Positions 13,326 through 26,322 of a stretch of DNA of 64,000 nucleotides are shown piece after piece. Position 1 is the first letter of the stretch; every line of letters begins with the position of its first letter. A program made the translations under genes and the position numbers. Source of the stretch: Rotaria sp. Silwood1 (lineage: Eukaryota; Rotifera; Eurotatoria; Philodinida; Philodinidae); NCBI GenBank assembly GCA_905250075.1, contig CAJNOP010000029.1, forward strand, positions 993,414 through 1,057,413. The letters run 5' to 3'. The notes below the pieces were generated by a model, which was given only the letters and a program-made list of their open reading frames with translations, was not told where the DNA came from and ran no database searches.

Positions 13326-16300
13326 TCATTCAAGGAGATTTTTTTCTTGATTTTGATACTCTTTTATAAGTTTATAGAATTGATCCATCTGTAGAAAATA
13401 TCGACTGGCTTCACTTTTGTTTTTATATATGTCAATTTGTTCATTAGCTTGTATAAATGAATGAGTTAAATTGTCAGAATAAAGTTGTGCATATAAATCG
13501 TTTTCATTATAGAATTTTCCATGAATAATCCTTCGATATTGTATATTAAAAGCATTTTTTGAACAGATATACATATTTTTTATGGAATCAATTTGTTCAA
13601 ATCGATCGATTATACTATCAATATTAGTATCATCCGATTGAAGAATAAGTATCGCATTGCCTATTTTCGATGGTTCACTGATAGATTCAAGGAAATAAAT
13701 ACATGGCTCAGTTTGATAGAAAGTGATAATTGATGATGATGAAAATTTTGTTTTAAATTCTTCTTCAGACTTTTTTTTCGAAGTTGACGATAGAAGAAGT
13801 TGAACATAAAAGGTACTTTCGCCTAGAGGAAGAATTAATAAGAACAAATAATTAAAAAAAACTAGGACTTTCAGTTATACAGCGATTATGGCTTCTTTTT
13901 CACTTTGTTTGATCATACCGTTGAAATTGTCTATTGATTAGAGATCCGAATTCTGTCACATGTAACCAGAATCAAACCGAATTGAGTGGTACAAGGTAAT
14001 TGACATATTCCAATGCAGGAATGCCTCAAGATCACTAAGATTCAGAGGGGGATCAACTACTGCGACAGTAAAGTTAACGACATTACGGACTATCGAACTA
14101 TGTGATGGGGATTGATTAACAAACAAAAAGAAGAAAATTGTTCAGATTCATTGGGAAAAAACGAAAATTTTTCAACATTGGAAGAAGATCATCCTTCGAC
14201 GCCCCCTCCCCTTCATACTTGAGACATCCCTGGTCCGAAGAGAGATAAAGCCTCTCTAGAAAATTATGAAGCCGTTCTGCGTGCCGATGTGAGATCTATT
14301 ACTGTGTAAAAGAAAGAAATGTACCATACAGAACCTGTTCAGTGAGTACCATTTTATGAACCTGTGCAAAGTTCTAGAATTTTGAACTAGAACCTTTTGG
14401 CTGAAAAACTTTTGGAAGAAATAGTTCTAGTCGAAAAGTCTGGAATCTTTAAAAAAGTTCATAAAATGGTATCCATTGACAAGGTCCTATCCGGTAAGAA
14501 TTGTTTTAGAGAGGATAAAGAAGAACTTAATAGAGGTAGAGATCTCTACTTTTTAAAGATTTCTTCTGGTCATGCCAATACTACAGGTATAGATCACATA
14601 AAAAGTACGTAGGGTGAAGAAGAAAATGATGTAGTTTTATTGAACATTTTCATTATATATTCACCAGCAACGTCATATATTGAATGAAAGTGTTCTAGTT
14701 GGCAAGTTTTTTAGTGCGGAACTCAAGAAACTTTAAAGAATTTCTTTCAACATGAATTAGTCGTAAAACGACATTAATTAATCCATTGGAATTGATCAGA
14801 TCTTTATGTAAGAGTAAGCTCCTATGTGAATAACTATCAAAAGAGTTGAAAGGAGTTCAAACAACACTTAATAGTTCAAATTTTTGTAACGATTTTCTTC
14901 CAAACATCAACTTATGAACGAACAATTTTGTAGCAAGTGAACATCTGAAATATTCCGAATGAGATTGCATAATGAGAACATACTAAAGCTTTCAAAAAAC
15001 TATTGTTCATATGTGTGTAAACTGCAAGAAGTCAGCTTCTATCATAATTCGTTACATAACGCTTTCGATAAGTTAAAAAAATTTCAGTATTGTCACAGTA
15101 GAAAGAATGCAGATCACTAAAAAGATGTAAGACTACACAGCAGCAAGCGTTTTTATTTTGTGCATAATGTGACTTCTGTCACTTAGCGTTTTTATGGATA
15201 CCATTCTAAGCTAGTTTCTTGTACAGTTCATTGCAGAGCTCTTTCGAGAGGTTACGAGAGTTTGTTCTTCATAGAAACAGACGAGTGTAATCACTGAATG
15301 AAGAGATACAATTTATCTTGATTATAAACAGCTTACAAAATTCACATCATTTTTTATTTCTAAAGAAAGTTGCTCTAAAGTCAAATGTGACATAAATTAG
15401 TGCATCAGAATATATCGCCGTTAGCACCTCAGTTATTTGAACTGAATAGGATAATACAGAAATTCGTATCAATTCTGTCACATTGATGCGTTGTCATTTG
15501 AAAATTATTTAGTAGACACCCATAAACTGGATCTGATATGAACCTGTTTATGATGTTCTCCCAGTGATCATAACATAGGGTCTGTGGATCTCACATCACT
15601 AAAAGTAGTCATCGAACACAAAAAGATCGATATATTGTTTGTCCTGATAGAATGAATATTTATTCACATTAATTCATTATTGCTATACTCTTTTTCTAGT
15701 GAAAACTGTAAAGGTTGGAATAGATTGCTGCGAATTTAAATAGCAGATACCTATATGAGTCTTCTATTGGATAATAAGAGTTCACCCAAAAGGCTTTAGG
15801 AAGATATATATACGTTTATTTTATACTGTACAAAGCATTGTAACGATTTTAGCTGTATAGTCTTACATGTTTTTAGTGATTCGCATGCTTGCTACTATGA
15901 TGATTGTAGAGTTTCGTAACTCATCGAGCAAGTTATCTAAAGAACTATGATGGAAGCTGGTCCCTTTCAGGTCACATGTCGACTATACTTTCGAAAGCTT
16001 TAGTTTTTCTTCGTTATACAGCCTCAGTCACAGCATGCCAGATGTCGAAGTGTTAGAAAACCATTCGTTAAAAAGTTGACGTTTGTTTGAAAATCGCCGC
16101 ACAAATCTAAACTATCGAATGCTGTTTGAATCCTTTTCAAGTCTTTCGATATTTATCTAGAGAGTAGCTTCGTGTGACACAAATGTATAATGATGAAAAA
16201 GTCCATTGAACCACATCGACTTTTTGTTGGTTTTATGTCTTGTCTAAATCACCTTCATCAAAACACTTGGAAGAAAACTTTCGCTACTAAAAGATTGACC

Positions 16301-19300
16301 TATTTGAATCTATTATTTTAACAGAATATTTAAGATTTGAAAGCTATAGTGTAGCAACAGCAAATATCATGAATCTCTACAAGTCTTAAAATCTATTTTA
16401 TTCTTTAGAAAGAAGAATTACACTTTTTGCTCGAAGATTTACGACTTTCTATTTTACATCTTCATTTTATTTAAGAAAATAGAATCTACTGTCTTGTGTA
16501 ACTTTACTTTTGTTATATATATATATATGTCTATTAACGAGGTATTTTGAGGTAAAATACTTGTAGAACAAAATAAATGATGAAGATCTAAATAGTACAC
16601 AAGTAACTTACTTGAAGGACAATAGACGTTGGCTACATTCATACATAACTCTTTAATATGTTCTTTTGATTTCTTATTATTGCTCTGCATTTCATACAAT
16701 AATTCATAAATAAGGTCGTTAAAATGCATGTCATTCTCTTCAAATGAAATCGTTTTTGTTTGTTGATTTCGATCAAGAATAGGTAATCGGCTATCAATAA
16801 AAATGACAAAAGATTGAATTCGTTGTATCGATTTTATATAATGATCTAAGTCATCAGTATTTTCGAAGAATTGAACGTCAGCTTCCTCGAGTATAGATTT
16901 AATAGGAGAATATTGTTCATTATCTTGAAATAAAGAAGTTAGACCAACAATAGCATAAATTGGATCTATAAAAAAAATTTTATTTTTTTTACAAAATAAT
17001 CATTTTTTGATAATGATAAATTTTCTACTTTACCTAAAATTAATTGTTCGGGAAAAATTTGTGAAAAATCATTTGTGGTATATTCTTTTGGTAATTCACT
17101 TTCATCGATCATTTTTAGATGTATCACTTGTATGTTATCAATTACAGATAACAAGTCCACTTTTTCTATACGAAATACTGAACCTAATGCAAATAAAACT
17201 TCATCTTCTTCCTCATAAGCAGAATAAAAATTAATATTGGCATATGGTCGTGTGTTTTCAATAAGTGGATTGACCTCAAGACTAAATATAACTGGTTTAT
17301 TCGATGTTATACCTTCAAGTGTCGATCCTCCAGCAAACATAAGCGCAATGTCAAGGGATGATGTCGTAGAGAAAAACGTATTAATTGATATAAGTTTTCC
17401 AACGTGTTCTCTCAATTGATCGATTTCAGACGGTGGCATCGATTGTCCTCGATAATATGTTAATATAGTTTGCTGTGAGCTATTATATGAACTAAGCATT
17501 TGATTATGGAGTTCCTCTAAATTTTGATATAAATCAGCAATAAAAAATCGATGTTTTATTATTGATCCAATATCTTCACAACGTAATGCTTGGTTTAATA
17601 AACGATAAAGAAAAGAATCACGTGTATACCATTGTATAGCTGCATTTGAATGATAATTTTGTTCAAAATCATTTATCTGTTTTAAAAATATATCATTGTC
17701 AATTGATACACGACGAAGTTCATCGATCATTTCTTGTTTAGCCTCCAATACACGTGGTAATTTAAGTACGATTTCAATTAAATATCGCTGACGTTTAAAT
17801 CCGTCTTGATCTGTATCTAAAAATGTTACTGGCAATGGATCTTCATGTGCCTTCAAAAACGAAAACAGAAAAGTTATTTAATACAAGAAAAAAACGAATG
17901 TTTATAAGTACATACTTTCTGTTGATGTTGAAATGGTAATAATTCAATATTTGTTGTTATATCAAAACTAAATTGTTCAAAAAGTGAATCTAAATTTTTA
18001 TAAATTCCTCGTATTCTTGGAAAAACATTTATCCATCGAGGTGGTATATCATTTTGATTTGAATATAAATAAGCTACATGAATATTAGATACATGTTCAT
18101 ACGCAAATAATTGTTCAGCTGAATAATACGATGAAATTAAATATATTTTTGGATTATATTGTAATTGTTGACTTAAAATAAACTTTTGACATTCATTAAT
18201 ATTTGAAAAAGTGTTCCATTGATTAGGATAAACTATTGATTGAAAACGTTGTTCAATTGAATAGAAATCACTATCAACCCATATATACATTCGATCGAAT
18301 TTATTTAAATAGTAATTAATTATTTCATTTGATTGATGAGATGAATATGTTAAACTGTATGAGCCACTATCCTTTTCATTAAAAGTTGATGAGTAATCCA
18401 CTTCTTCACTACGATCGAGTCTTAATGATGAAAGATAAGTTTCTTGTGTATCTTTGTCATCATTTACTGAAACCGGTTTATCGCGTCTAGTTAATTTGAA
18501 CTAAAATAGAAGTTTTTCATAGTGAAAGATTATCGTCTTTGCATGAGAGAAAGAAATTGTTCAAGTACACTCGATTAATAGAAATATGCTAGTTTTTTTT
18601 AGATACTTTCATGTAATATTTGTAGATTGTAACTTTCAAAAATCAAGAAAGCATTGCTAATTTTAAAAAAAAATCTCCATAGTTCAAAGCAGTGCGGAAG
18701 TCTCTTTCAAATCATAGTATTTCGGAATTTGTAGCTTGAAGTGTACTGGAAAAAAATTACTTACTTAAATAGTTCATTTCTAGCCTTAGTATCTGAAAAG
18801 TTCTTAAAGAGGCAGTATTAGAAGTACAAGGAAAGTTGTATGAATACGCCTTGATATTTTATTTGTCTTATTACAATTCGCTAGTTATTGTTTTTTGTAT
18901 TCCACTTTTCTTCATGTTACTTTATTCTTATTATTCTTATCATCGATTGAACTGGTAAACACGTCTATTGTCATATTCATCACATCTAGAGCATGTCTCA
19001 GCGCATTGATATATGTCTCGATTAGCTCAGAAATGCTATTATTGTTTATTCCTCAAAGTTGTAACTTGATTGTTTCGTGCTTTTTATGCTAATCAAATGA
19101 TGGCCGTGACAAATCAATGCATCACTATCCATCATCTTTGACACGTTAAATATAAATTTTTATCTACCGAAAATGAAAAACTGCATTATTTAGAATATTC
19201 AAAAACTTATTTTTGTCATTGAAGTTTCGAAGAAAGACTTTGAAATATTCTAGGACAGCTTAAATCTTGTTTTTAGTGTCGTTCAAAACATTTTTCGTTG

Positions 19301-20907
19301 TTAAAGAATTTTGAGAAAGTAGTCTAATTTTGTTGTCCTCGGTTAATAGAGAAACACACCGAATGATGGTTGACCTTTCTTCCTCTACTTGCGCTGGTAG
19401 ATAAAACATAATCATTAATCTTTGATTCTTAACTCCTGGTGCTATAAAGGAAAAGAGTTGCTAAACCTTCACTCAAAACTTTCACTTACTATACATTTTC
19501 AAAGCATAGTATTTCGGTTTCAAATTTACTTGAATAGAATAATTAGAATCGTTTCAAACTTATAGAATTTCCGTTTCCAAATTTTCGATTATCAAAGGGT
19601 ATTGAGTTAATATTATTTACTACAGATCTTATCTTAGTATACAACGTAAACGTACACAACGAATTCGATATATTAAAAAAAAAAAGAAAAGATTTTTGTT
19701 TCTAAGTGAGAAATATATAGATACCTCATTCTTAACATAACCATATTCTAAACATTCATCAAACCAATCAAAGATCTGTGCAGTTACAATCGACATACGA
19801 GAATAATATGTAATATTGGCACGTCGAAGAGACGATCGAAAACGAATATTATCTTCTAGACTATTTAATGCAATTGGTGTTAGTTGAGTTATTTTCCATG
19901 TTCGACCATGTTTAGCGGAAAAATTCCATTTAATACTATCACTAATTGATTCATTTTCAAGAAATGTGTACCAATCATCATCATTAACAATTAGTTTAAG
20001 AGAATGATCGACTTCGTTTGAAATCATTTGTTTACTCCATTCATTTGGTATAACTTGTTCATTTCCATACAGGTACATACGTATTGGTGATAAATATCGA
20101 ATCCAACGACATATTATTTTCGGATCTTCATATTCAAATAAAAGTTTTCCATATGGTAATTTATGATATATTTCACTTTTTGGAATATAATCATCAAGTG
20201 GACATATTATAGCCTCTGGATAACCGAACTTTGCACCTGAATAAAAAGAAAACAGAAGAATTTTTCATCAATTTGAAACATTGATAATTTTTCAAATATT
20301 TACAATACTGCCGTAAACTTTGTATAGTATTAGCCAAATTTGTACTGTTAGTATTTAGAGGTATCACTAATATATGACACGGTTCAGCCTAAACAAAATT
20401 AATTCATTCAATTTTCTTTTCAAAATATATGTATCAACATACTCTTAAATTTGACATAATCCATTCTTTAGTTTTCTCTGCTTTTCTTAAGTAGATTTTC
20501 GCCAATGGGATTTGATCCAGCTTCATTTGTTTTTCAGCTTCATTTCTTAGAAATTGAATCATACTCAAGGTCAAAGCAAGACCAATCGACTCTTTTGGTA
20601 TGTAATATAATTTTGTAATTTTAAACGTAGGTATAAAATTTTCATTCCAAACATAAAATATAGATATTACTTGAGAATTTTCTTCCATTTGTGTATAGAA
20701 CAGATCCTCATCTTTTCCAATGGATTCAAGAAGCAATACAAAATAACGTTTTAGTCTTAAATCTGTGGTTCTAGAATTGTTGCTAACCCTACTAAGTAGA
20801 GATACTACATTGTGAAATATAAGTATAGGAATTGGAAAACATAATTCTGTTTGTTCCAAAATGTCTTCAGTGCCATACACGATCATACTAAGTTGAACTT
20901 CTGACAT
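13326..20907 (-). CDS. Multi-module ADP-ribosyltransferase (R-S-ExE class)
   Basis: Probable mono-ADP-ribosyltransferase, which transfers ADP-ribose from NAD+ to a protein side chain. Seven exons join in phase to 1104 aa: 20907-20443, 20388-20304, 20236-19725, 18500-17916, 17850-17034, 16965-16612, 13822-13326. Residues 1-354 are an unrecognised region with a helical 'KIYLRKAEKTKEWI' segment. Around 375-545 is a receiver-like module ('MYIWVDSDFYSI'). The ART domain in exon 5 has the Arg motif 'YYRGQ' (about R683), 'FFSTTS' (about 708-713) and 'EEEDEVLFALG' giving the ExE pair (about E764/E766). Exons 6-7 encode two further receiver-like segments. Two long introns (18501-19724, 1224 nt; 13823-16611, 2789 nt) are bridged only by phase and content, so it could be two genes split at the first of these. 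The ART domain itself is secure. Confidence 0.75.
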
Positions 20908-22025
20908 TTTTCTATTCGAATAAATGTAATCTAAAAGAAACAAAAAATGTGAAAAAAGAAGTAGTTGATATAGTTTTTGATACGACACTGTCTTATTTCA
21001 AAAAATGTTATTGTGCTGTTTTGTTTTTTTTTGCTGCCTCAATAAAAGAAAGAAAAAGAATGCAAAAAAAACGTTCTCTTTGACATTTTACGTTGACGGC
21101 AGATATTTTTTTCATCACGTTTTCTTCCGTTCTTTCAAGTTGTGGAAAAAACCACCTATATTTATGCGCAGAAAAAAATAAATTGATGCGACTGAATCAT
21201 CGTAGAAAAATGATTGCCAGATATGTTAAGTACGAAAATAAAAAACAAAGTTCTCAAAGGTTTCGTCGAATGGCGACTTTTTTCATGCGCAACAAAATGC
21301 CATAGTAAAAAGTAATAACATAAAATATGTAAACAACTTAACTTTATTTCTGCAATTTAGTACGATTTAATTCACTAATTGCGTTCACTAAAAAACAGGA
21401 AATGATAATAAAAAAAAATATAGTCAGTGTTCGTTGTCAATCAAGAAGACAAAACCGTCAGACTTATTTATCAGACCTCCTTAGTAGCGGAGAATGGTTT
21501 TCAACTGCAATAGCAACAAGATTTAGATATTTCTGCAAAATTCTAGAACATTTCAAGTCTGTTCTCGAAGTTTCAGTGGCTAGAATGTGCTTGTGGGTGT
21601 TCAAAATAATGGAGTTTTTCATTTTTGTGCAAAGGGAAAATAATGTTCAAAATGTCAAAAATGATGGGTGATGATGAATTGATTTGCGATAATCGATTTA
21701 TGATCAATATAAAATGCGTTAACGCATCAACCTACAGTCTATTTAAAAAATGATTCGGTTCTAGTTCGAATATTATATTTCTCGAATAAAAATGTATTGT
21801 CTTACTTAATCGCCTCAATTCAGGTGCCATACACCAATTCGTACGCCATTCGATCAATGAAATTGTCGGCATAAAAAAAGATATCAATTATTTTCAACTG
21901 AATATCGATAGTTGAATAATGTCACATTATTTAAAGACTCAAAAAGAGTCAACTGTGTATTTTCAATATGATATGTTCCGTTTGACTGAACATAAGAGAA
22001 CGAAATAAAAAAAAAGAAAGACATG

Positions 22026-22035
22026 NNNNNNNNNN
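22026..22035. other. Assembly gap (10 N)
   Basis: Ten ambiguous bases interrupt the sequence inside the tRNA-Pro gene. The missing T-arm and 3' acceptor strand would need about 25 bases, more than the ten shown, so the gap length is probably nominal. Confidence 0.95.
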
Positions 22036-22081
22036 GCCTCTCGCACCCAAAGCGAGAATCATACCATTAGACCATCAGGCC
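22036..22081 (-). tRNA. tRNA-Pro(TGG), 5' part only
   Basis: On the minus strand the sequence gives a 7-nt acceptor strand GGCCTGA, then an A-box-like D-arm 'TGGTCTAATGGTATGA', then the anticodon arm CTCGC-TTTGGGT-GCGAG with anticodon TGG (reads CCA, proline). This closely matches eukaryotic tRNA-Pro. The variable loop begins and the sequence then enters the run of N. The T-arm and 3' acceptor strand are absent, and the bases beyond the gap do not supply them. Confidence 0.82.
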
Positions 22082-22628
22082 ACGTTAGTTGAGCTCGAAT
22101 AAAAACATAATTGAGCAGATACACTTCTATTGAAAACTTTATTTTTTTTTATTTTTACTTCATTGAAAATGCATGCAAGTGATATTGATGAAAAAGTATC
22201 GAAAAAAAGACGATTGTTTGGTTCAATTTTTTGTGAATTTTCAAAAATATATTTCATAATATGCTCTATCACATATGTCTATTAGACATGAACTTTCGTT
22301 CAGTTAGAACTATAAGATACTTTTCTAAAGTATATAGAAATTTGAAAGGTCGTATGTCTCAATTGTAAAATCAAAAACGAGAGTGAGCCTATCCATTGAT
22401 TCAAAATGAAAAAAACTGGTTTGTTATCAAATAAAACATAATTATACTTTTATTGAAAGAAAAGCAAAACATCTTTGACCTTGCTTTACTAAGAGAATAT
22501 TGAATGCATTCAAAATACATTGCTGTTGATCATTATCATATAGAAAACTGAAATAAAAACATTCAAGAGATGTTTTGTTTTATCGATTTCGACACAGATA
22601 ATTACATTTAGAACATATTTAATAACTT

Positions 22629-22868
22629 CTAAAGCCAAACAATGAAGATAATTGAAAAGTAAAACCTATGGTCGTACATGATCACCATAACTTGTGCATA
22701 TGACTGCTGATTGATTTTTTTAATCCAACATTCTGTAAATATATTTAACAAAATTCTCTCTTCATATTCATATGAACTTAGATTGCATATGTCTAAAAAT
22801 AGTATGTTCATTTCTTGAACAGTTTCAATACCAAGCATCAATTTAAATAAAATTGCTAGAGTTTCCAT
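22629..22868 (-). CDS. Possible orphan coding fragment, unrecognised
   Basis: An open frame of about 80 codons from the ATG at 22868, extendable upstream to about 22915, with a hydrophobic-helical composition ('MNILFLDICNLSSYEYEE'). I find no family motif, no clear splice partner and no neighbouring gene to attach it to. It may be a relic exon or chance. Confidence 0.2.
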   Translation of the reverse strand: METLAILFKLMLGIETVQEMNILFLDICNLSSYEYEERILLNIFTECWIKKINQQSYAQVMVIMYDHRFYFSIIFIVWL

Positions 22869-25112
22869 TGTTTGCTCTTCGTTGAACGTTAGAAGAAAGT
22901 TATACGCTATCTTTTTATTACTAGTAGTTTACACGAAACTGTTGATTGAAATGAGATCACTGATATAACTGCATATTTTCTCCGTTTTTGAAAGTATCAG
23001 ATGTTAACCTCGACATACTATTTACAATGCCTTCGTATAGATCATATATTCAAACAATTGAGCGAGCTTCTGATGTAAATCGATGATAATCATTGAAATT
23101 TTGAAGATAATGTTAACATTTTCTATCCTTATTCCTCGGTTGAGTTTTCGATATAGAAATGCTAAACAGACATATCAGTAGACTGTCTTGCGGGTTATAT
23201 TTTTGTCGCGAATTTGTTGTTCTTTTGAAGCTGTTGTTTGATATAGTTAATGCAAACCAGTTGGTAATCAGTAAGCATTTCATTGCAAGCCACTGGTAGT
23301 TGTAACATTTTAACGAGAATATAGAACAATATTTAAAGCTACTCAACAGTTACTTATGGATGTGAGTGAAAAGAAGATCTCATGAGAAGGCACATTCATA
23401 TTCATTTTCATTTATAGTAAATTTGATGATAAAAAAAAATTGATAAAAACTTACATTAACATTTTGTTGTTATTCTCTTATGAACTATTGAATCATCACA
23501 ATAACTTTCTTTCATACAAAGATGAACTTTTTTTTCTCATAAAATACTACTGAATAAAAAGTATCGATGAAACGAGATCAAATCAATTCGATGATGTCAA
23601 ACGATGCATAATCAATATCTTATTTGATTCCTTGTTTATCATTTTCGAATAACCTTATTAAAGACACAACAAAAATCAGTTTCCGTTGAAAATTAATTTC
23701 ATTTTGTTTCTACTAAAATATATGACCAATTAAATGTCACCAGACAACTTTAGAGCATTTTAAATTAAGAGGAAAATATTTGTCTGAATGATTAAAAAGG
23801 TCATTTTAGACATCGTTGTAATGAGTGACTATATCATTCAATTGAAGCTTCACCATTAATAATAGTTCACTTCTTGTCATGCAGAAATCATCGCTTTAAT
23901 ACATTCTACAAAACTGATGTATTTCTATAGAAGAAAAACACACACTCATTTCTATATATGATATTTCTTTTCTTATGAGATATTTCTCTACGATACAGGA
24001 ACGTCTCAATCTAATTAAATTCAATCTGTTGTTTATATCATCCGTAACAAAAACAAGACAATATAACTTCTCAAGAGATCATACACTGTACAATATGGCA
24101 TGTCTCTTATCGGTTTAGACTAGAATAATACTTGACCATTGATCATCCTATATTACATTTTCTCTTTTTTTTTTCTGTATAATGTTTATGCTCATCTTGT
24201 TCACATTAGTTTCTTTGACGTGCTTGATCACCATCACAAATGTCTTGCACATGCCAATAAAGAGTATTTGATATTTCTATTTTGTTATTACTATTGATCG
24301 AGTTTAAGTCTTATCGAAATTGCAAACAAATAAAAAAATAATACCAGCTATGTAATTATTTTTTTCTTTATTGACAGTCTTTGAGCTATTGATCTATTAT
24401 TAATATTGACGCTTAAGAATCAAAGTGAAAAGAAAAAAAAAGAACCTTGATTTGCTATTCATCGTTCAACACTTCTTTAATTATGAACTAGTCGCTATAA
24501 GGTATAACCTGTAAGCATGTATAATCATATTTGTTTTTTTTCCTTGAGTAAGTATGATAAAAGAACGTTTCATAGAAGAAATCAATTTGACGTTGTCATA
24601 TGATGATTCTCAATAACTTAGTATGTCAGTGACAGGCACTGCTATTGGTATGAGTCAAAGAGTGAGTGCAAGAGCGTCAAAATCGAATTGACTCGAATAG
24701 ACATGCATTCGCGATAGTGCGTCCTCATTTTCTCTTTATTTTCTAGAGTACCAGTAGAATCAGAAGTAATAAGTGTATTTGTCACTTCACTCACGCACAG
24801 TAGGAAAACTAATTGCATGAAGAAAATGAAGTATGTGATGGTGTGATCTATTCAATGATAAAATCACCTGGTAAAAGATCGTTTATGTTAAAAAATTGAG
24901 AAACAATGAAAAGTGTCATTATTCTATTTGTATGCACCCTGTTTGATCTTTCTTTTGATTATCTAAAAATCCCTTTTGAACAAGAGGCAATAAATATTCT
25001 ATTTATTGTTCTTGTGTAAGTCGCTCTGTTTCACCAGCTTTAATCGTCATAGCTAAACTAGATATCTTTTCTCTTTATTCCTAATTCCATTAGTCTAAGT
25101 TTATTTTTCTTT

Positions 25113-25129
25113 TCTCTCTCTCTCTCTCT
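25113..25129. repeat. CT microsatellite
   Basis: About eight CT dinucleotides in a pyrimidine-rich tract upstream of the Ig-domain gene. Confidence 0.85.
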
Positions 25130-25378
25130 GTCTTTCGCTCTCCTTCTCTTTCCATGTCGCCTTTCCCTTATCGTTATAAAGAGAGAAGAAGCATAATCTA
25201 CAATCGTCTTCTTTTGTATACGTTGTTTCATTGATCTACTAGTACCAACATGTTCTAGTTATAAAAGAAAACGACAGTTGCCTTATTACACAATCGAACA
25301 TAAACAAATATCATACGTGATATCAAATAAAAAATCAATTAAAAATACAAGTGATGTTTGATTTTCAATCCTTTAACA

Positions 25379-26322
25379 ATGAACAATATTCTTATCATTA
25401 TTAAACATATTTTTTTATTTATTCTCCGTAAGTTATTCCCACAAGAGAAAAAGCTTTGAATTTCCTTGATGAATAAAAACTATTTTTTTTTCCTTTCTTC
25501 AGTTATTTTAATGATACAAATAACAACAGCTAATAAGATATTTCCACAAATCATTACTGAAACACATAATCAAACATTAAATTTATCTTCTACAGCTATA
25601 TTGACTTGTCATATACGTGATTTAGGTGAATATCATGTAACGTGGTTTAAAATAGATCCATATACATCTATATCATCACCATTAGTTGTTGGGAAACAAT
25701 TATTTACAACTGATAAACGTTATTCAATATCATTTTATTCAACATCAATAAAAGATTCATTTTGGTCATTAGAAATTTATCAAATAAAACTATCTGATGA
25801 AGGTACATATATATGTAAAATTACTAATCGAAAAGCAAGTGTTAGTATATATATACATTTACATATACAAATACCAATGATTATACATCCTACACATATT
25901 TATGTAGAACCAAATACAAATATTAAATTAAATTGTAGTATTTTAATGAATGATATTGATTATAATAGATCATCAATAACATGGCATTTTTTATCAAATC
26001 AATTAAATAAAACAAAACCTCATGATGTACATATTAAAAAAAAATTATTTAATAATATTTTAACTTCACATTTAATTATTAATCATGCACAAATATATCA
26101 TACAGGTATATGGACATGTGTTTATAAACATCAACGACTTACTGCAAAAGTTATTGTTGAAAAAGGTAAAATTGATTGATTATATTCGAGTAAAAAATTT
26201 GTTTTGCTTTAGATATTCTAACAGATCAACGTGCAAGTGCTTTATTATCCAATGATTCTAATCGAAAAATTTCTTCAATAAAATTTTTTCTTTTTGTTTT
26301 TTTTATTGTTTATAAGTGTTAG
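25379..26322 (+). CDS. Secreted or anchored two-Ig-domain protein
   Basis: Cell-surface immunoglobulin-superfamily protein of the DPR/DIP/lachesin style (adhesion or recognition). Three exons: 25379-25427, 25503-26165, 26213-26322 (273 aa). I chose ATG 25379 because exon 1 ends at a GTAAGT donor and joins in phase to a strong hydrophobic signal peptide ('FILLILMIQITTANK'). An ATG at 25466 lies inside that intron. Ig domain 1 shows 'AILTCHI', Trp in 'VTWFK' and 'DEGTYICKI'. Ig domain 2 shows 'IKLNCSI', 'ITWHF' and 'YHTGIWTCVY'. Both have the Cys-Trp-Cys core and the Y/W-x-C motif. Exon 3 ends in a hydrophobic tail ('FFLFVFFIVYKC'), consistent with GPI anchoring or a terminal membrane segment. 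Several N-x-S/T sites are present. No intracellular domain. Confidence 0.82.

Larger units (their letters stand above)
20908..25378. other. Gene-poor stretch with tRNA and assembly gap
   Basis: Apart from the tRNA-Pro fragment and the adjacent run of N, I see only short open frames. The frame at 22629-22868 on the minus strand continues upstream to about 22915 and has a plausible amphipathic composition, but no partner exon or family match. The last kilobase is the upstream region of the Ig-domain gene and carries a CT microsatellite. Nothing else supportable. Confidence 0.55.

Noticed and set aside
25466-25502. ATG at 25466 as start of the Ig-domain gene
   Set aside because: It lies inside an intron ending TTTCTTCAG; the upstream exon at 25379 joins in phase and gives a better signal peptide.
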